Shown one piece after another: positions 9,034-17,823 of a DNA stretch of 64,000 nt. The stretch covers positions 1-64,000 of the forward strand of contig NZ_JAFKOK010000004.1 of the NCBI RefSeq assembly GCF_017303295.1, in the 5' to 3' direction. The DNA comes from Rhodobacter sp. NTK016B. Its GTDB lineage: Bacteria; Pseudomonadota; Alphaproteobacteria; Rhodobacterales; Rhodobacteraceae. Both the position numbers and the translations under genes were made by a program. Under the pieces are notes generated by a model, which had not been told where the DNA came from, did no database searches, and saw nothing but the letters and a program-made list of their open reading frames with translations. The stretch's first letter is position 1. Every line of letters starts with the position of its first letter.

Positions 9034-9960
9034 ATGACCGACGACACCCCCCTTGAGACCCTCACCGATTACGCGTGGCTCCCGCCGGAGATCCGCGATT
9101 TCATCGCCCGGACCGAGGCCGCCTATCCCCCCGACGCGGTGAATTTCTCGATCAGTGAGCAGCGCGCCTTCTATGACAAGCTGTGCGCCGATTTCGATCA
9201 GCCCCATCCGCCCGGCCTGACGACCGAGGATCTCACCATCGCCGATATCCCCTGTCGCCGCTACACGCCGACCTGGCCCAAAGGCGGGGTGACGGGGATC
9301 TATTTCCACGGTGGCGGCTTCGTGGTGGGCGGGCTTGAAAGCCACGATGCCATCGTCGCCGAACTGGCCGAGCGCGCAGGGCTCACGATGATTGCCGTCG
9401 ATTACCGGCTGGTCCCCGAGCACCGCCACCCCGCCGCCTATCTGGATTGCCTTGCCGTGGTCGATGCGGTGCCGGGGCCCAAGGTGCTGGCAGGCGACAG
9501 CGCGGGCGGGACGCTGGCGGCGTCGATCAGCGCGGCGCGCCCGGGGCTGGCGGGGCAGGTGCTGATCTATCCCGGTCTGGGGGGCGAGGGGCTGCCCAGC
9601 TTCACCCGCCACGCCAAAGCCCCGATGCTGAGCGCTGATGAATGCCGCTATTACGAGACGGTGCGTTATGACGGCCCGGTGCCGGTGGGCGACGTGACCG
9701 CGCGCCCGCTCGATGCTGAGGAATACGGCGATCTGCCCTCTACCGCGATCTTTACCGCCGAGGCCGATCCGCTGGCCTCGGGCGGCGTCGAATACGCCGC
9801 GCGGCTGGCCGAAGCGGGCGTGGACGTGTCGCTGATCGAAGAGCCGGGCATGGTGCATGGCTATCTGCGCGCGCGGCATATGTCGCCCGGCGCGGCGCAG
9901 TCCTTTGTCCGCATCGCCGGGGCGCTCGATCACTTCGCCGCGCAGGCCATCGGCGCATGA
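9034..9960 (+). CDS. Alpha/beta hydrolase, hormone-sensitive-lipase-type esterase
   Basis: A 308-residue carboxylesterase-like protein. It carries the oxyanion-hole motif HGGGFVVGG near residue 91 and the nucleophile elbow GDSAGG near 154, both characteristic of the HSL (family IV) esterases. The acid TAEADPLASGG and histidine GMVHGYLRA regions complete the triad. No signal peptide, so probably cytoplasmic. The natural substrate is unknown. It is 69 bp after cobU and may have its own promoter. A strong palindromic terminator follows immediately. Confidence 0.85.
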   Translation: MTDDTPLETLTDYAWLPPEIRDFIARTEAAYPPDAVNFSISEQRAFYDKLCADFDQPHPPGLTTEDLTIADIPCRRYTPTWPKGGVTGIYFHGGGFVVGGLESHDAIVAELAERAGLTMIAVDYRLVPEHRHPAAYLDCLAVVDAVPGPKVLAGDSAGGTLAASISAARPGLAGQVLIYPGLGGEGLPSFTRHAKAPMLSADECRYYETVRYDGPVPVGDVTARPLDAEEYGDLPSTAIFTAEADPLASGGVEYAARLAEAGVDVSLIEEPGMVHGYLRARHMSPGAAQSFVRIAGALDHFAAQAIGA

Positions 9961-9963
9961 AAA

Positions 9964-9985
9964 AAGGGGCCCCGCGGGGCCCCTT
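9964..9985. terminator. Perfect GC-rich hairpin between convergent genes
   Basis: The self-complementary AAGGGGCCCC-GC-GGGGCCCCTT lies 3 bp after the esterase stop and 22 bp before the stop of the minus-strand lipoprotein. An A-run on one side and TT on the other let it act in both directions. It is well suited as a bidirectional terminator. Confidence 0.85.
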
Positions 9986-10006
9986 CGCGTTCAGGTGTCG
10001 TTTCGC

Positions 10007-10573
10007 TCAGTAGCGCACGACGGTTTCGAAATTCTCGGGCAGTTCCACGTCGGGATTCAGGATCTCGACCAGATCGAAGCTGAAGGACGCCGAGGTGCCG
10101 TCTTCCGAGATCTCGCCTGTCGACGAGACGACTTCGGCACCGGCCACGCGGATGGTGAAGGAATGGCCTTCCAGCATCGGGCGCATCATCGCCGCCATCT
10201 GCGGGTCGTTGCGCATTTCGGCGCCCTGCGCGCCCATTTCGCCGATCGGGAAGGTCACGCGCACGGTGCCGTCGCCCAGATCCTCGGCGGTGGGCGAAGG
10301 CTCGCCCGGCTCGCTTTCGAAGACCTCGGCAAAGGTGCCAGAGGTCATCACGTCGCAGCGCGCGGTTTCGCCCTCGACGGTCAGCGTGCCGCCCTCATCC
10401 TCGGGGCAAAAGGACGCGCCGCCGCCCATCATCTCAAGCATTTGCTGCTGAACGGTCATGTGGCCCGAAACGCTGGCCTGATCGGCGCCTTCGATCGTGG
10501 CGGTCATATCAACGTCGACGCAGGCGGAAAGCGCCATCGCGCCAACCAGCGCCGCAGCTTGGATCATACGCAT
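10007..10573 (-). CDS. Predicted lipoprotein of unknown function
   Basis: The protein of 188 residues starts with a short hydrophobic leader ending in a lipobox, LSAC at about residues 15-18, so it should be lipid-anchored to a membrane on the periplasmic side. The start is the ATG at 10573, preceded by a clear AGGGAG ribosome-binding site; an upstream extension is possible in frame but lacks this. The mature part is acidic, with a Met-rich stretch (MTVQQQMLEMMGGG), a pair of cysteines (one in SFCPEDEGG, one in ARCDVMTSG) and a C-terminal beta-like pattern. I do not assign a function. It ends against the shared hairpin terminator. Confidence 0.75.
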   Translation of the reverse strand: MRMIQAAALVGAMALSACVDVDMTATIEGADQASVSGHMTVQQQMLEMMGGGASFCPEDEGGTLTVEGETARCDVMTSGTFAEVFESEPGEPSPTAEDLGDGTVRVTFPIGEMGAQGAEMRNDPQMAAMMRPMLEGHSFTIRVAGAEVVSSTGEISEDGTSASFSFDLVEILNPDVELPENFETVVRY

Positions 10574-10720
10574 TGAAATCTCCCTTAGCGAAATGATTTG
10601 GCGCCAGCCTAAACGCGGGGCAGGGCGGGTGCCAGAGACAATAAGTCGGCGCAGGCGCAACCGGCGTTCAATTGCCGGTTGCCGCCGCGTGACCATGGCA
10701 CACGCGCTGACCGGGCCAGT

Positions 10721-12520
10721 TTACCCGGTAATCTGCTCGCGCAGAATCGCCGCCGTCATCGAGATCAGCAGGTAGATCCCGGCAAAGATCAGGAAGGCGA
10801 GCGCGGTGTTTTCGAAGGCGCGCGGATAGGTGGGCTCGTCCGGCGCCACAGGGCTCACGCCCAGCGACAGATAGCGCACCTGGCGATTGGCCTCGATCCG
10901 GGCGGCTTCGAGTTGCTGCATCGCTTGCGCCAGCAGCATCTGCCGCGTCGCCACATCGGATTCCGCCATCACCTGTTCGCGCTGCAGCCGCGCCACCGAG
11001 GGGCTGTTTTCGCCACCCTGTGTCAGGCTGCCGCGCAGACCGGCGATCTGGCTTTCCAGTGTCGCCACGCGCCGTTCGGCCTGTTCCAGTCGCGCGGGGT
11101 TTGGGCGCGGATTGGCGCGCAGATCCGACAGGCTCAGACGTTCCAGATTGAGCTGCGTTTCGAGATTGCTGATCTGCTGCGTCAACAGCGTCACCTCGAC
11201 CTCGGACGACAGCATCTGGAACCGCTCCTGCGTCTCCAGAACGCGAAGTTGCGCCTCGTTCATCCGCGCCTCGGCCTGCGCCACGCTTTCCTCGGCATCC
11301 GCCATCTGGTTCTCGCGCAGGCGCTGGGTCAGCTGGTCGACCTGTTCTTCGGCATAGCTCACAAGCGCGCGCGCGAAGCGCTCGCTGGTTTCGGGATCGG
11401 CGGCGATCACCTCCATGCGGATGATGCCCTCGGTCGGGTCGAAACTGACCTGCACCATGTCCTGATACAAACGATAGGCGGCTTCGTCCGTTGCGTCGGG
11501 CGGCAAGCGCCGCAGCGGGTCGATATCCTCGTTCTGGAAGTAGCTCTTGAAGCCTTCTTCGGTGTCGAGACGTCGCATCGCGTCGCGCGATTGCAGATAG
11601 CTCTGCACGGTGATCGAATCCTGATTGGATCCCATCGCCGCACCGCCGAACATGCCCGATAGCGCCCCGGCCGCGCCGCCACCCGCATTGCTGTCGGCCT
11701 GCTGGATGACGAATTCCGAATTGGTGGCGTAAAGCGGCGTTGCCACGACGAAGAAATACCACGCGGCGATCAGCGTGGGCAGGGTCACGAAGATCCCCAG
11801 CCGCGCCGCCAGCAACAGCATCCGCCGCCGCCGCCGTTTGCGGATGTCGCGCTGGATACGCGAGATCTCGGCCTTGCGCTGATCGTGGGGGGGCACCGGG
11901 TCGGCGAGTGCGGGAGTGCCCGGTTGGCGGTAGGCCTTGGGCAATTGCGGCTGCTCGGTCGTGGTCAGCGCGCGGCTTTTCGAGCCTTCTTCTTTCACGA
12001 TGTCGAGAAGCGTCGAGCGCTCGAACGGATCGATCCCCTGCTGGCGCAGCAGGCGCACGGCTTCGAGCCCCGAACTGGCTTTGATCCCGTTACGCTGCGC
12101 CACGCGCATGGCCATGCGCAATTGACGGCCGGTCAGCTCGGTTTCGGATTGCGGCTGATCGGCAGACGAACCCGTTTCGGTCGACGCGGTGTCGCCCTTG
12201 GCCCGGTCTGTGCTGCCCGTCTGCTGCGCATTGGTGCGCGCCGCCGTGCCTTCATCGGCCGACGTGCCACCGCGCGGGGGGCGGGTGTCGGTGCCCGTGG
12301 CCGGTCGGGCCGGACGGGTGGGCTGCGCTTCATCGCTCAGCCCGCTCGTGGAAGACGCCTGCGGATCTGCGGCTTGCCGCGACGGGGGCGCCGCTGCATC
12401 CGCCGTTGAACCGCTCGCCGTACCTTCCGAGCGCTGCGGAGCGACGCTGGTGCGCAGCGCCTCGGAGGTGTCGTCGCCCAGTTTGAGCCGGAACCGCCTA
12501 GCTTTGGGTTTCGTAGTCAT
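10721..12520 (-). CDS. KpsE-type capsule polysaccharide export inner-membrane protein, N-terminally extended
   Basis: A polysaccharide co-polymerase/export protein working with ABC-2 exporters. Of 599 residues, about 230 at the N-terminus are predicted cytoplasmic: Thr/Ala/Pro-rich low-complexity sequence, then a helical basic block at about 129-175 (LTGRQLRMAMRVAQRNGIKA and on), then Arg-rich IRKRRRRRM before TM1 (about 234-260). A long periplasmic coiled-coil region follows (Wzz/KpsE-like, with QQISNLETQLNLERLSLSDL) and a C-terminal TM near the end. Start ATG 12520 overlaps kpsT by 23 bp and gives MTTKPKARR. Typical E. coli KpsE lacks such a large N-terminal extension. No KpsM permease is adjacent. 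Confidence 0.85.
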   Translation of the reverse strand: MTTKPKARRFRLKLGDDTSEALRTSVAPQRSEGTASGSTADAAAPPSRQAADPQASSTSGLSDEAQPTRPARPATGTDTRPPRGGTSADEGTAARTNAQQTGSTDRAKGDTASTETGSSADQPQSETELTGRQLRMAMRVAQRNGIKASSGLEAVRLLRQQGIDPFERSTLLDIVKEEGSKSRALTTTEQPQLPKAYRQPGTPALADPVPPHDQRKAEISRIQRDIRKRRRRRMLLLAARLGIFVTLPTLIAAWYFFVVATPLYATNSEFVIQQADSNAGGGAAGALSGMFGGAAMGSNQDSITVQSYLQSRDAMRRLDTEEGFKSYFQNEDIDPLRRLPPDATDEAAYRLYQDMVQVSFDPTEGIIRMEVIAADPETSERFARALVSYAEEQVDQLTQRLRENQMADAEESVAQAEARMNEAQLRVLETQERFQMLSSEVEVTLLTQQISNLETQLNLERLSLSDLRANPRPNPARLEQAERRVATLESQIAGLRGSLTQGGENSPSVARLQREQVMAESDVATRQMLLAQAMQQLEAARIEANRQVRYLSLGVSPVAPDEPTYPRAFENTALAFLIFAGIYLLISMTAAILREQITG

Positions 12521-13157
12521 AAAGCGCTTTCGCCTCTTCCAGCGAGTCAAAGAACTGCAGCTTGCCGTCGCGCAGCACCGCCGCCGATTTGCAGTATTTC
12601 TGCAGGGTTTCAGCCTGGTGTGACACGATCAGAACGGTGGCGTCTTCCAACCGCTCCTTCAGGATCGCACCCGCCCGCTTGTTGAATTTCACATCCGTGG
12701 TCGCGGGCATGCCTTCGTCAACAAGGTAAAGATCGAACTCGATCGCCAGCATCAGCGCGAAGGCGAAACGCGAGCGCATCCCCTGGCTATAGGTGCCGAC
12801 CGCCATGTCGAAGTAATCGCCAATATCGCACAGCCAGCGGCAGAAGGCTTCGACCTCGTCGGGATCGAGCTGATAGAGGCGGGCGATGTAGCGGGCGTTT
12901 TCGGTCGCCGTGTGGCGGTGGTTGATCCCGCCCATGAAGCCCAGCGGAAACGAGACCCGGCAGGTGCGCGTGATCGTGCCCTCGTCGGGTTTCTCAAGCC
13001 CTGCCATCATGTTGATGATCGTCGTCTTGCCGGTACCGTTGGGCGCAAGAATGCCGACGGAATGACCCAGCTCGACGCGGAACGACGCCTCGTGCAGGAT
13101 CACTTTACGACTTTTTCCGGTCCAGAAGGACTTGCTGACGTTGTAGAACTCCAGCAT
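12498..13157 (-). CDS. Polysaccharide ABC transporter ATP-binding protein, KpsT-type
   Basis: ATPase subunit of a capsule/O-antigen-type exporter. The 219-residue protein has a Walker A APNGTGKTT at about 38-46, an ABC-signature region YSQGMRSRFAFAL (the Gln-Gly-Met form usual for KpsT/TagH-like ATPases), Walker B DLYLVDEGM, and the switch histidine in IVSHQ. Its 3' end overlaps the KpsE gene, so the pair is translationally coupled. The partner permease (KpsM) is not found within this window and must be elsewhere. Confidence 0.9.
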   Translation of the reverse strand: MLEFYNVSKSFWTGKSRKVILHEASFRVELGHSVGILAPNGTGKTTIINMMAGLEKPDEGTITRTCRVSFPLGFMGGINHRHTATENARYIARLYQLDPDEVEAFCRWLCDIGDYFDMAVGTYSQGMRSRFAFALMLAIEFDLYLVDEGMPATTDVKFNKRAGAILKERLEDATVLIVSHQAETLQKYCKSAAVLRDGKLQFFDSLEEAKALYDYETQS

Positions 13158-13448
13158 CGCTCACGCCTCGGTTTTCCGGTCCGTCCTGCGCCTTCGGCGC
13201 ACCCGGCCCTCGATAGGGCATCTCTTGCGGCCCCGCTTGCGGCCCGTCAGGGCCGGAATTGTCCCGACATTATGAAGCATTACCGCCTCTGAGTGTAGTG
13301 AAAACTGCGTGTTCGCACTGTCGCGCCCGCGCCGCAGGCATTAGGTAGGTCCCAGACCGGGTCGCATGCGTACAAGGCGCGTGCGGCAGCGGTCGTTTCG
13401 CCGTAGGGTCACACCGCCGATCAGGCAAGCACACAGAGCAGGGTCGCC
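13158..13448. other. Divergent intergenic region, no gene seen
   Basis: These 291 bases separate kpsT (minus) from the SseB-like gene (plus) and should contain both promoters. I see no tRNA, hairpin terminator or credible short reading frame; a relatively AT-richer patch (about 13255-13310) is the best place for a promoter, but I cannot point to convincing -35/-10 boxes. Confidence 0.4.
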
Positions 13449-14273
13449 ATGAGCAACGCGCCTCACACCGAACTCGACACGGCCATGCAGCGCGCCGCCG
13501 CAGCCCCCGCCGACACGCCCGAGGAAACCAGCGCCCGGCTTGCCTTTCATGCCGAGCTGAGCCGCGCGGAACTGTTCGTGCTGCTCGATGCCGAGGTCAC
13601 CGGCGACAGCATGGCGCCGCGGGTCTTCGATCTGCCGGATGTGCGCGCGGTGCTGGCTTTCGACAGCGAATACCGACTGGCCGAATTTGCGGGCGCGGCG
13701 GCGGCCTATGCGGCGCTTCCGGGGCGTATTCTGGTGTCCATGCTGGCCGAATCGGGCGAGGGGCTGTCGCTTCTGGTCAATGCCGATGCGCCGCATGCCT
13801 CGCTCATGTCGCCCGAGGCGGTCGAATGGCTGGCCGCGACCCTTTCGGGCCCCGCGCCGTCGGAGGGGCAGGGCGTCGCGCAGGGTTTCGCCGCGCCCGA
13901 TCTGCCAGAAACGGTCCTGACCCCGCTCGTCGCCGCGCTTGAGCGGCGGTTGTCGGGGATGCCGGGCCTCTCGCAGACGGTGCTTGCCGGGGTGCTCTGG
14001 CAGGATGGCACGCGCGGCCATACGCTGGCGCTGGCCGGGTTGCCCGACGAAACGCATCCCGCCGTCGCCCGTGCCGTGTCCGAAGCGTTGGCATTGTCGG
14101 GGCTGGAAGCGGGCTCGCTCGACGTGATCTTTCCGCCCGAGCGGATCATGCAGGCCATCGCCGGCGTGGGGCTGACATTGTCGCCCGCGCCCTTCGAGAT
14201 GGCCGAGGATCAGACGATCACCCCCGGCGCCAATCCGGGCCTCGATCCCAGCCGGCCCCCTAAACTGCGCTGA
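13449..14273 (+). CDS. SseB-family domain protein
   Basis: A soluble acidic protein of 274 residues. The N-terminal half shows the SseB-type pattern: a stretch with LLDAEVTGDSMAPRVFDLPDV, then LAFDSEYRLAEFAG, a proline-rich AALPGRILVSML and a VNADAPHASLMSPEAVEWL block. The C-terminal half (about 150-260) resembles a second domain with LPDETHPAVARAVSEAL and ends in a proline-rich tail. SseB domains occur in proteins of unclear, often enhancer-like roles. It is followed 7 bp later by a papain-fold hydrolase gene, suggesting an operon. Family call is moderate, function unknown. Confidence 0.65.
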   Translation: MSNAPHTELDTAMQRAAAAPADTPEETSARLAFHAELSRAELFVLLDAEVTGDSMAPRVFDLPDVRAVLAFDSEYRLAEFAGAAAAYAALPGRILVSMLAESGEGLSLLVNADAPHASLMSPEAVEWLAATLSGPAPSEGQGVAQGFAAPDLPETVLTPLVAALERRLSGMPGLSQTVLAGVLWQDGTRGHTLALAGLPDETHPAVARAVSEALALSGLEAGSLDVIFPPERIMQAIAGVGLTLSPAPFEMAEDQTITPGANPGLDPSRPPKLR

Positions 14274-14280
14274 GTCTGCC

Positions 14281-15057
14281 ATGCTCGCCGGATTGCGCCA
14301 CCGCCTCGGTCACTGGATCGGACGCTTTCTCGAACGCGACCAGCCCGACACGCAGCCCGTCGTCGCGCAGGATCACGCCGCGCTGACGGCGACGATCCGG
14401 GTGGGTGACGTGCTTCTGGTCGAGGGGCGCGCCAAGGTCTCGACGGCGATCAAGTACCTGACGCAAAGCACATGGTCGCATGCGGCGATCTGCGTGCAGG
14501 ACCTGACAAGGGGCGAAGGGCAGGTCGAACTGGTCGAAGTCACGATGCACGAAGGCGCGCATCGGGTGCCTTTGGTGAAATACGCCGCGCACAACACCCG
14601 CCTGTGCCGCGCCGCCGGGCTGTCCGAGGACGAGCGCGCCGCCGTCGCGCATTTCATGGTCGAGCGTATCGGGCTGCAATATGACATGCGCAATATTGTC
14701 GACCTGATGCGCTATTTCATCCCCACGCCGCCGGTTCCGGTGCGCTGGCGCCGGCCATTGCTGCGGCTCGGGGCCGGGGATCCGACACGGGCGATCTGCT
14801 CGTCTCTGGCCGCGCAGGCTTTCCAGTCGGTCGGTTACCCGATCCTGCCCGAGATCGAGATGCTGCGCGCGCCGTCGGGTCGGCCGCTGGGCACTGTCTG
14901 GCATGCGCGCGACGCAAGCTTCATCGTGCCGCGCGATTTCGACCTGTCGCCCTATTTCGCGGTGGTCAAACCGACCATCCATCGGGGCTTCGATCATGCC
15001 CGCATCCCGTGGAGCGACCAGAACGAGGTGCCCGAGGGGCGGAAAAGTGTGGGGTAA
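14281..15057 (+). CDS. YiiX/NlpC-P60-like permuted papain-fold cysteine hydrolase
   Basis: The 258-residue protein has features of the circularly permuted NlpC/P60 superfamily (YiiX/YebB group): VGDVLLVEGRAKVSTAIKYL, the putative catalytic histidine in WSHAAICV near residue 64, and a later cysteine in AICSSLAAQAF near 174. These enzymes act as amidases or lipid/peptide hydrolases; substrate unknown here. No signal peptide is evident. It starts 7 bp after the SseB-like gene, so the two are probably one transcript. An AT-rich stretch begins right after the stop. Confidence 0.7.
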   Translation: MLAGLRHRLGHWIGRFLERDQPDTQPVVAQDHAALTATIRVGDVLLVEGRAKVSTAIKYLTQSTWSHAAICVQDLTRGEGQVELVEVTMHEGAHRVPLVKYAAHNTRLCRAAGLSEDERAAVAHFMVERIGLQYDMRNIVDLMRYFIPTPPVPVRWRRPLLRLGAGDPTRAICSSLAAQAFQSVGYPILPEIEMLRAPSGRPLGTVWHARDASFIVPRDFDLSPYFAVVKPTIHRGFDHARIPWSDQNEVPEGRKSVG

Positions 15058-15125
15058 AATAATACCCAAATCGTAGGTTATTGAAATATAACGTTTAATC
15101 CGAAAGTGTCCGTGCGGAACGGCTC

Positions 15126-15153
15126 TTGACCTGCCGGGTGGAATCGATAGAAC
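15126..15153 (+). promoter_or_regulatory. Probable sigma-70 promoter of rplM-rpsI
   Basis: A TTGACC box at 15126-15131 and TAGAAC at 15148-15153 are separated by 16 bp, in the 159-bp gap before rplM. The roughly 60-nt leader downstream could carry ribosomal-protein control but I see no defined structure. The region just upstream (15055-15110) is strikingly AT-rich for this genome. Confidence 0.6.
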
Positions 15154-15216
15154 ACGCCCATCCCGCAGCAGGGTTTCCCCGGTTGCGTCAATGCTTCTCA
15201 TTTTCAGGGCTGGACC

Positions 15217-15681
15217 ATGAAAACCTACACCGCAAAACCGGCGGAGATCGAGAAGAAGTGGATCCTGATCGACGCCGAAGGTGTCGTTCTGGGCCGCCTC
15301 GCCACGATCGTCGCCAACATCCTGCGTGGCAAGAACAAGCCGACGTTTACGCCGCATATGGACATGGGTGACAATGTCATCATCATCAACGCCGACAAGG
15401 TGCAGATGACCGGCAACAAGCGTGCCGACAAGCGCTATTACTGGCACACCAATCACCCGGGCGGGATCAAGTTCCGCACCGCCGAGCAAGTGCTCGAAGG
15501 CGCTCATCCCGAGCGCGTGGTGATCAAGGCTGTCGAGCGTATGATCTCGCGCAACCGCCTGGGCCGTCAGCAGATGACCAACCTGCGCGTCTATGCCGGC
15601 GCCGAGCATCCGCATGAAGCCCAGCAACCGACCGTTCTCGACGTCAAGTCGCTGAACAAGAAAAACACCCGGAGCGCTTGA
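15217..15681 (+). CDS. rplM: 50S ribosomal protein L13
   Basis: Early-assembling large-subunit protein. Its 154 residues show the L13 landmarks: [38 protein letters not shown], the [12 protein letters not shown] segment and [17 protein letters not shown]. The start ATG at 15217 follows the leader and gives the normal N-terminus [15 protein letters not shown]. It is 2 bp from the rpsI start, the conserved bacterial rplM-rpsI operon. Confidence 0.98.
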   Translation: MKTYTAKPAEIEKKWILIDAEGVVLGRLATIVANILRGKNKPTFTPHMDMGDNVIIINADKVQMTGNKRADKRYYWHTNHPGGIKFRTAEQVLEGAHPERVVIKAVERMISRNRLGRQQMTNLRVYAGAEHPHEAQQPTVLDVKSLNKKNTRSA

Positions 15682-15683
15682 TC

Positions 15684-16193
15684 ATGGCTGACGAGATCAA
15701 ATCCCTCGACGCGCTGAAGGATGCCGTCGCCGGCGCTGCCTCGGCCGCGCCCGAAGGTGCCGAAGGCACCGAAACCGCCGCCCCCCGTGAGCCGCAGCGC
15801 GACTCGCTGGGCCGCGCCTATGCCACCGGCAAACGGAAAGACGCCATCGCGCGCGTCTGGATCAAGCCGGGCTCGGGCAAAGTTGTCGTCAACGGCAAAG
15901 ACATCAACGCGTATTTCGCGCGTCCGGTTCTTCAGATGATCCTGAAGCAGCCGTTCGAGATCACCAACACTGTTGGCCAGTTCGACGTGTTCGCGACCGT
16001 GGTCGGTGGTGGTCTGTCGGGTCAGTCGGGCGCTGTGAAACACGGCGTGTCGAAAGCTCTGCAGCTGTATGATCCCAGCCTGCGCGCTGTGCTGAAAGCC
16101 GCTGGCTTCCTGACGCGCGACAGCCGCGTTGTGGAACGTAAGAAATACGGCAAGCGCAAAGCACGCCGCAGCTTCCAGTTCTCGAAGCGCTGA
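15684..16193 (+). CDS. rpsI: 30S ribosomal protein S9
   Basis: Small-subunit protein whose C-terminal tail contacts P-site tRNA. The 169-residue protein has an acidic, alanine-rich N-terminal extension of about 40 residues, common in alphaproteobacterial S9, then the core [21 protein letters not shown] and [19 protein letters not shown], ending in the basic [18 protein letters not shown] choose the ATG at 15684 over a TTG two codons upstream. A rho-independent terminator follows. Confidence 0.97.
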   Translation: MADEIKSLDALKDAVAGAASAAPEGAEGTETAAPREPQRDSLGRAYATGKRKDAIARVWIKPGSGKVVVNGKDINAYFARPVLQMILKQPFEITNTVGQFDVFATVVGGGLSGQSGAVKHGVSKALQLYDPSLRAVLKAAGFLTRDSRVVERKKYGKRKARRSFQFSKR

Positions 16194-16214
16194 TCGCTTC
16201 AGGCATATGCTATC

Positions 16215-16242
16215 AAAAGGCGCGGCTTCGGTCGCGCCTTTT
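16215..16242 (+). terminator. Rho-independent terminator of rplM-rpsI
   Basis: AAAAGGCGCG pairs with CGCGCCTTTT across a short GCTTCGGT loop, followed by a T-rich tract. It begins 21 bp after the S9 stop. Confidence 0.88.
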
Positions 16243-16287
16243 GCTTTTTGCGCCCGCCCGCTATCGTCCGCCCACAACGAGGGGACC

Positions 16288-17823
16288 ATGACGACACGCG
16301 GATTCACGGCACGCGGATTTCAGACTTACGCGCTGGCGCTGACGCTGCTGGGCATCGTGGCGCTGTGTCTCGCGATCATCGCGCGCACCGGCGGGACGCT
16401 GATCTACACGCTCGACGATCCCTATATCCATCTCGCGCTGGCCGAAGAGATCCTGCAAGGCAATTACGGCATCAATCCGGGCGAGGCGGCGTCGCCATCG
16501 TCCTCGATGCTGTACGCGCTGGCCTTGGCGCCCTTGCTGGCGCTGGGACTGGGCACGCTTGCACCGCTGGCCCTTGCTGTCGTGGGGCAGGGGATGGCGG
16601 TCTGGCTAATGGCGGGCGCGCTGGCCCCGGCGCTGACGGGTCAGCGCGCGGCGGCTCTGGTGGCCGGGCCGCTTCTGGCACTGGCGATCAATGCCATCGG
16701 CCTGCCGCTGACGGGGATGGAGCATCCGCTGCATGTCGCGGTCTCGGTGGCCGTGCTTCTGGGCCTTGCGCGGGCCGCCGCCGGGCGCGCGCCCGGTTGG
16801 CTGTTGCTGGCGATCCTGCTTGCGCCCGCGCTTCGGTTCGAAGGCTATGCGCTGGCGCTTGCCGCGATCACGGCGCTGGCGTTTCTAGATCACCGGCGCA
16901 TGGCGTTTCTCGCGCTGGCCGGACTGACCGCGCTGAGCATCGGCTATGTTCTGGCGATGCAGGCGCTCGGGCTGCCGCTTCTGCCCAGCTCGGTGATGGT
17001 GAAAAGCGCGGCTTCGGCGGCGGCGCTCGATGCCGATGGCCGCTCGGCGCTGGTCGCCGTCATCGTCAACGCGATCCGGGGGGCCCAAACCCCGCAGGGC
17101 GCGCTGATGATCGGGACCGGGCAGGTTCTGCTGGCGCTGGTGGTGTGGCGACCCGACCGTGTCTCCCGCGCGGTGGTCTGGCCGCTTCTGGCCGCGCTGG
17201 CCGCGCATTTTCTCGTCGGGCGCTTCGGCTGGTTCGCACGCTACGAGGTCTATGCCGTCGCCATGACCTTGACCGCGCTGGCGCTGATCCTGCCGCGCCA
17301 TCTGCCGCAGGCGGGAAGCGTGCTGATCCTGCCGCTCGCCGCGTTCGGCTGGACCTATCTGCCGACGCTCGAGCAAACCCCGGCCGCCGCTGTGTCGATC
17401 TATCAGCAGCAATATCAGATGCACCGTTTCGCAACCGGGTTCTTCCCATATACGGTCGCCGTCAACGATATCGGCTGGGTGTCTTATGACAACGACATTG
17501 CCGTGCTCGACCTGTGGGGGCTGGGAAGCGAGGAGGCGCGGCAACTGACCGCCGCAGAGGGGCGAACCGTACAGACCCTGCGGCAGTTGACCGAGGCGCG
17601 CGCGGCTTATGCCATGGTCTACGATATCGCTTTCGAGGGGGCTATTCCGCCCGAATGGTGCCGCATCGCCACGCTGACGACCTCGCGCGTGATCGCGGCG
17701 TCGGACACGGTGAGCTTCTACCTGATCGATCGCGATCTCGAGCCCGAGATGCGCGCGGCCCTCACCGAGTTTGCGCCGACACTGCCCGACGGCGCGGACT
17801 TGTCCGTTCACTCGTGCCAATAG
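16288..17823 (+). CDS. Multi-pass membrane protein, GT-C glycosyltransferase-like
   Basis: A 511-residue protein with about ten hydrophobic segments. The first periplasmic loop has LDDPYIHLALAEEI, the aspartate-rich motif placed as in GT-C enzymes (such as ArnT or mycobacterial AftB) that use lipid-linked sugar donors. The C-terminal soluble part contains VAVNDIGWVSYDNDIAVLDLWGLGS, a pattern shared with the gene facing it (DLWGL versus DTYGL). Start ATG 16288 is preceded by GAGGGG. Its stop overlaps the stop of the convergent paralogue by 16 bp. The sugar and acceptor are unknown; family assignment rests on topology and the DD motif only. Confidence 0.65.
   Translation: MTTRGFTARGFQTYALALTLLGIVALCLAIIARTGGTLIYTLDDPYIHLALAEEILQGNYGINPGEAASPSSSMLYALALAPLLALGLGTLAPLALAVVGQGMAVWLMAGALAPALTGQRAAALVAGPLLALAINAIGLPLTGMEHPLHVAVSVAVLLGLARAAAGRAPGWLLLAILLAPALRFEGYALALAAITALAFLDHRRMAFLALAGLTALSIGYVLAMQALGLPLLPSSVMVKSAASAAALDADGRSALVAVIVNAIRGAQTPQGALMIGTGQVLLALVVWRPDRVSRAVVWPLLAALAAHFLVGRFGWFARYEVYAVAMTLTALALILPRHLPQAGSVLILPLAAFGWTYLPTLEQTPAAAVSIYQQQYQMHRFATGFFPYTVAVNDIGWVSYDNDIAVLDLWGLGSEEARQLTAAEGRTVQTLRQLTEARAAYAMVYDIAFEGAIPPEWCRIATLTTSRVIAASDTVSFYLIDRDLEPEMRAALTEFAPTLPDGADLSVHSCQ

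Noticed and set aside
8083-9933. Long minus-strand open frame across cobC, cobU and the esterase
   Set aside because: Opposite three well-supported genes with clear catalytic motifs; low-information Arg/His/Gly sequence.
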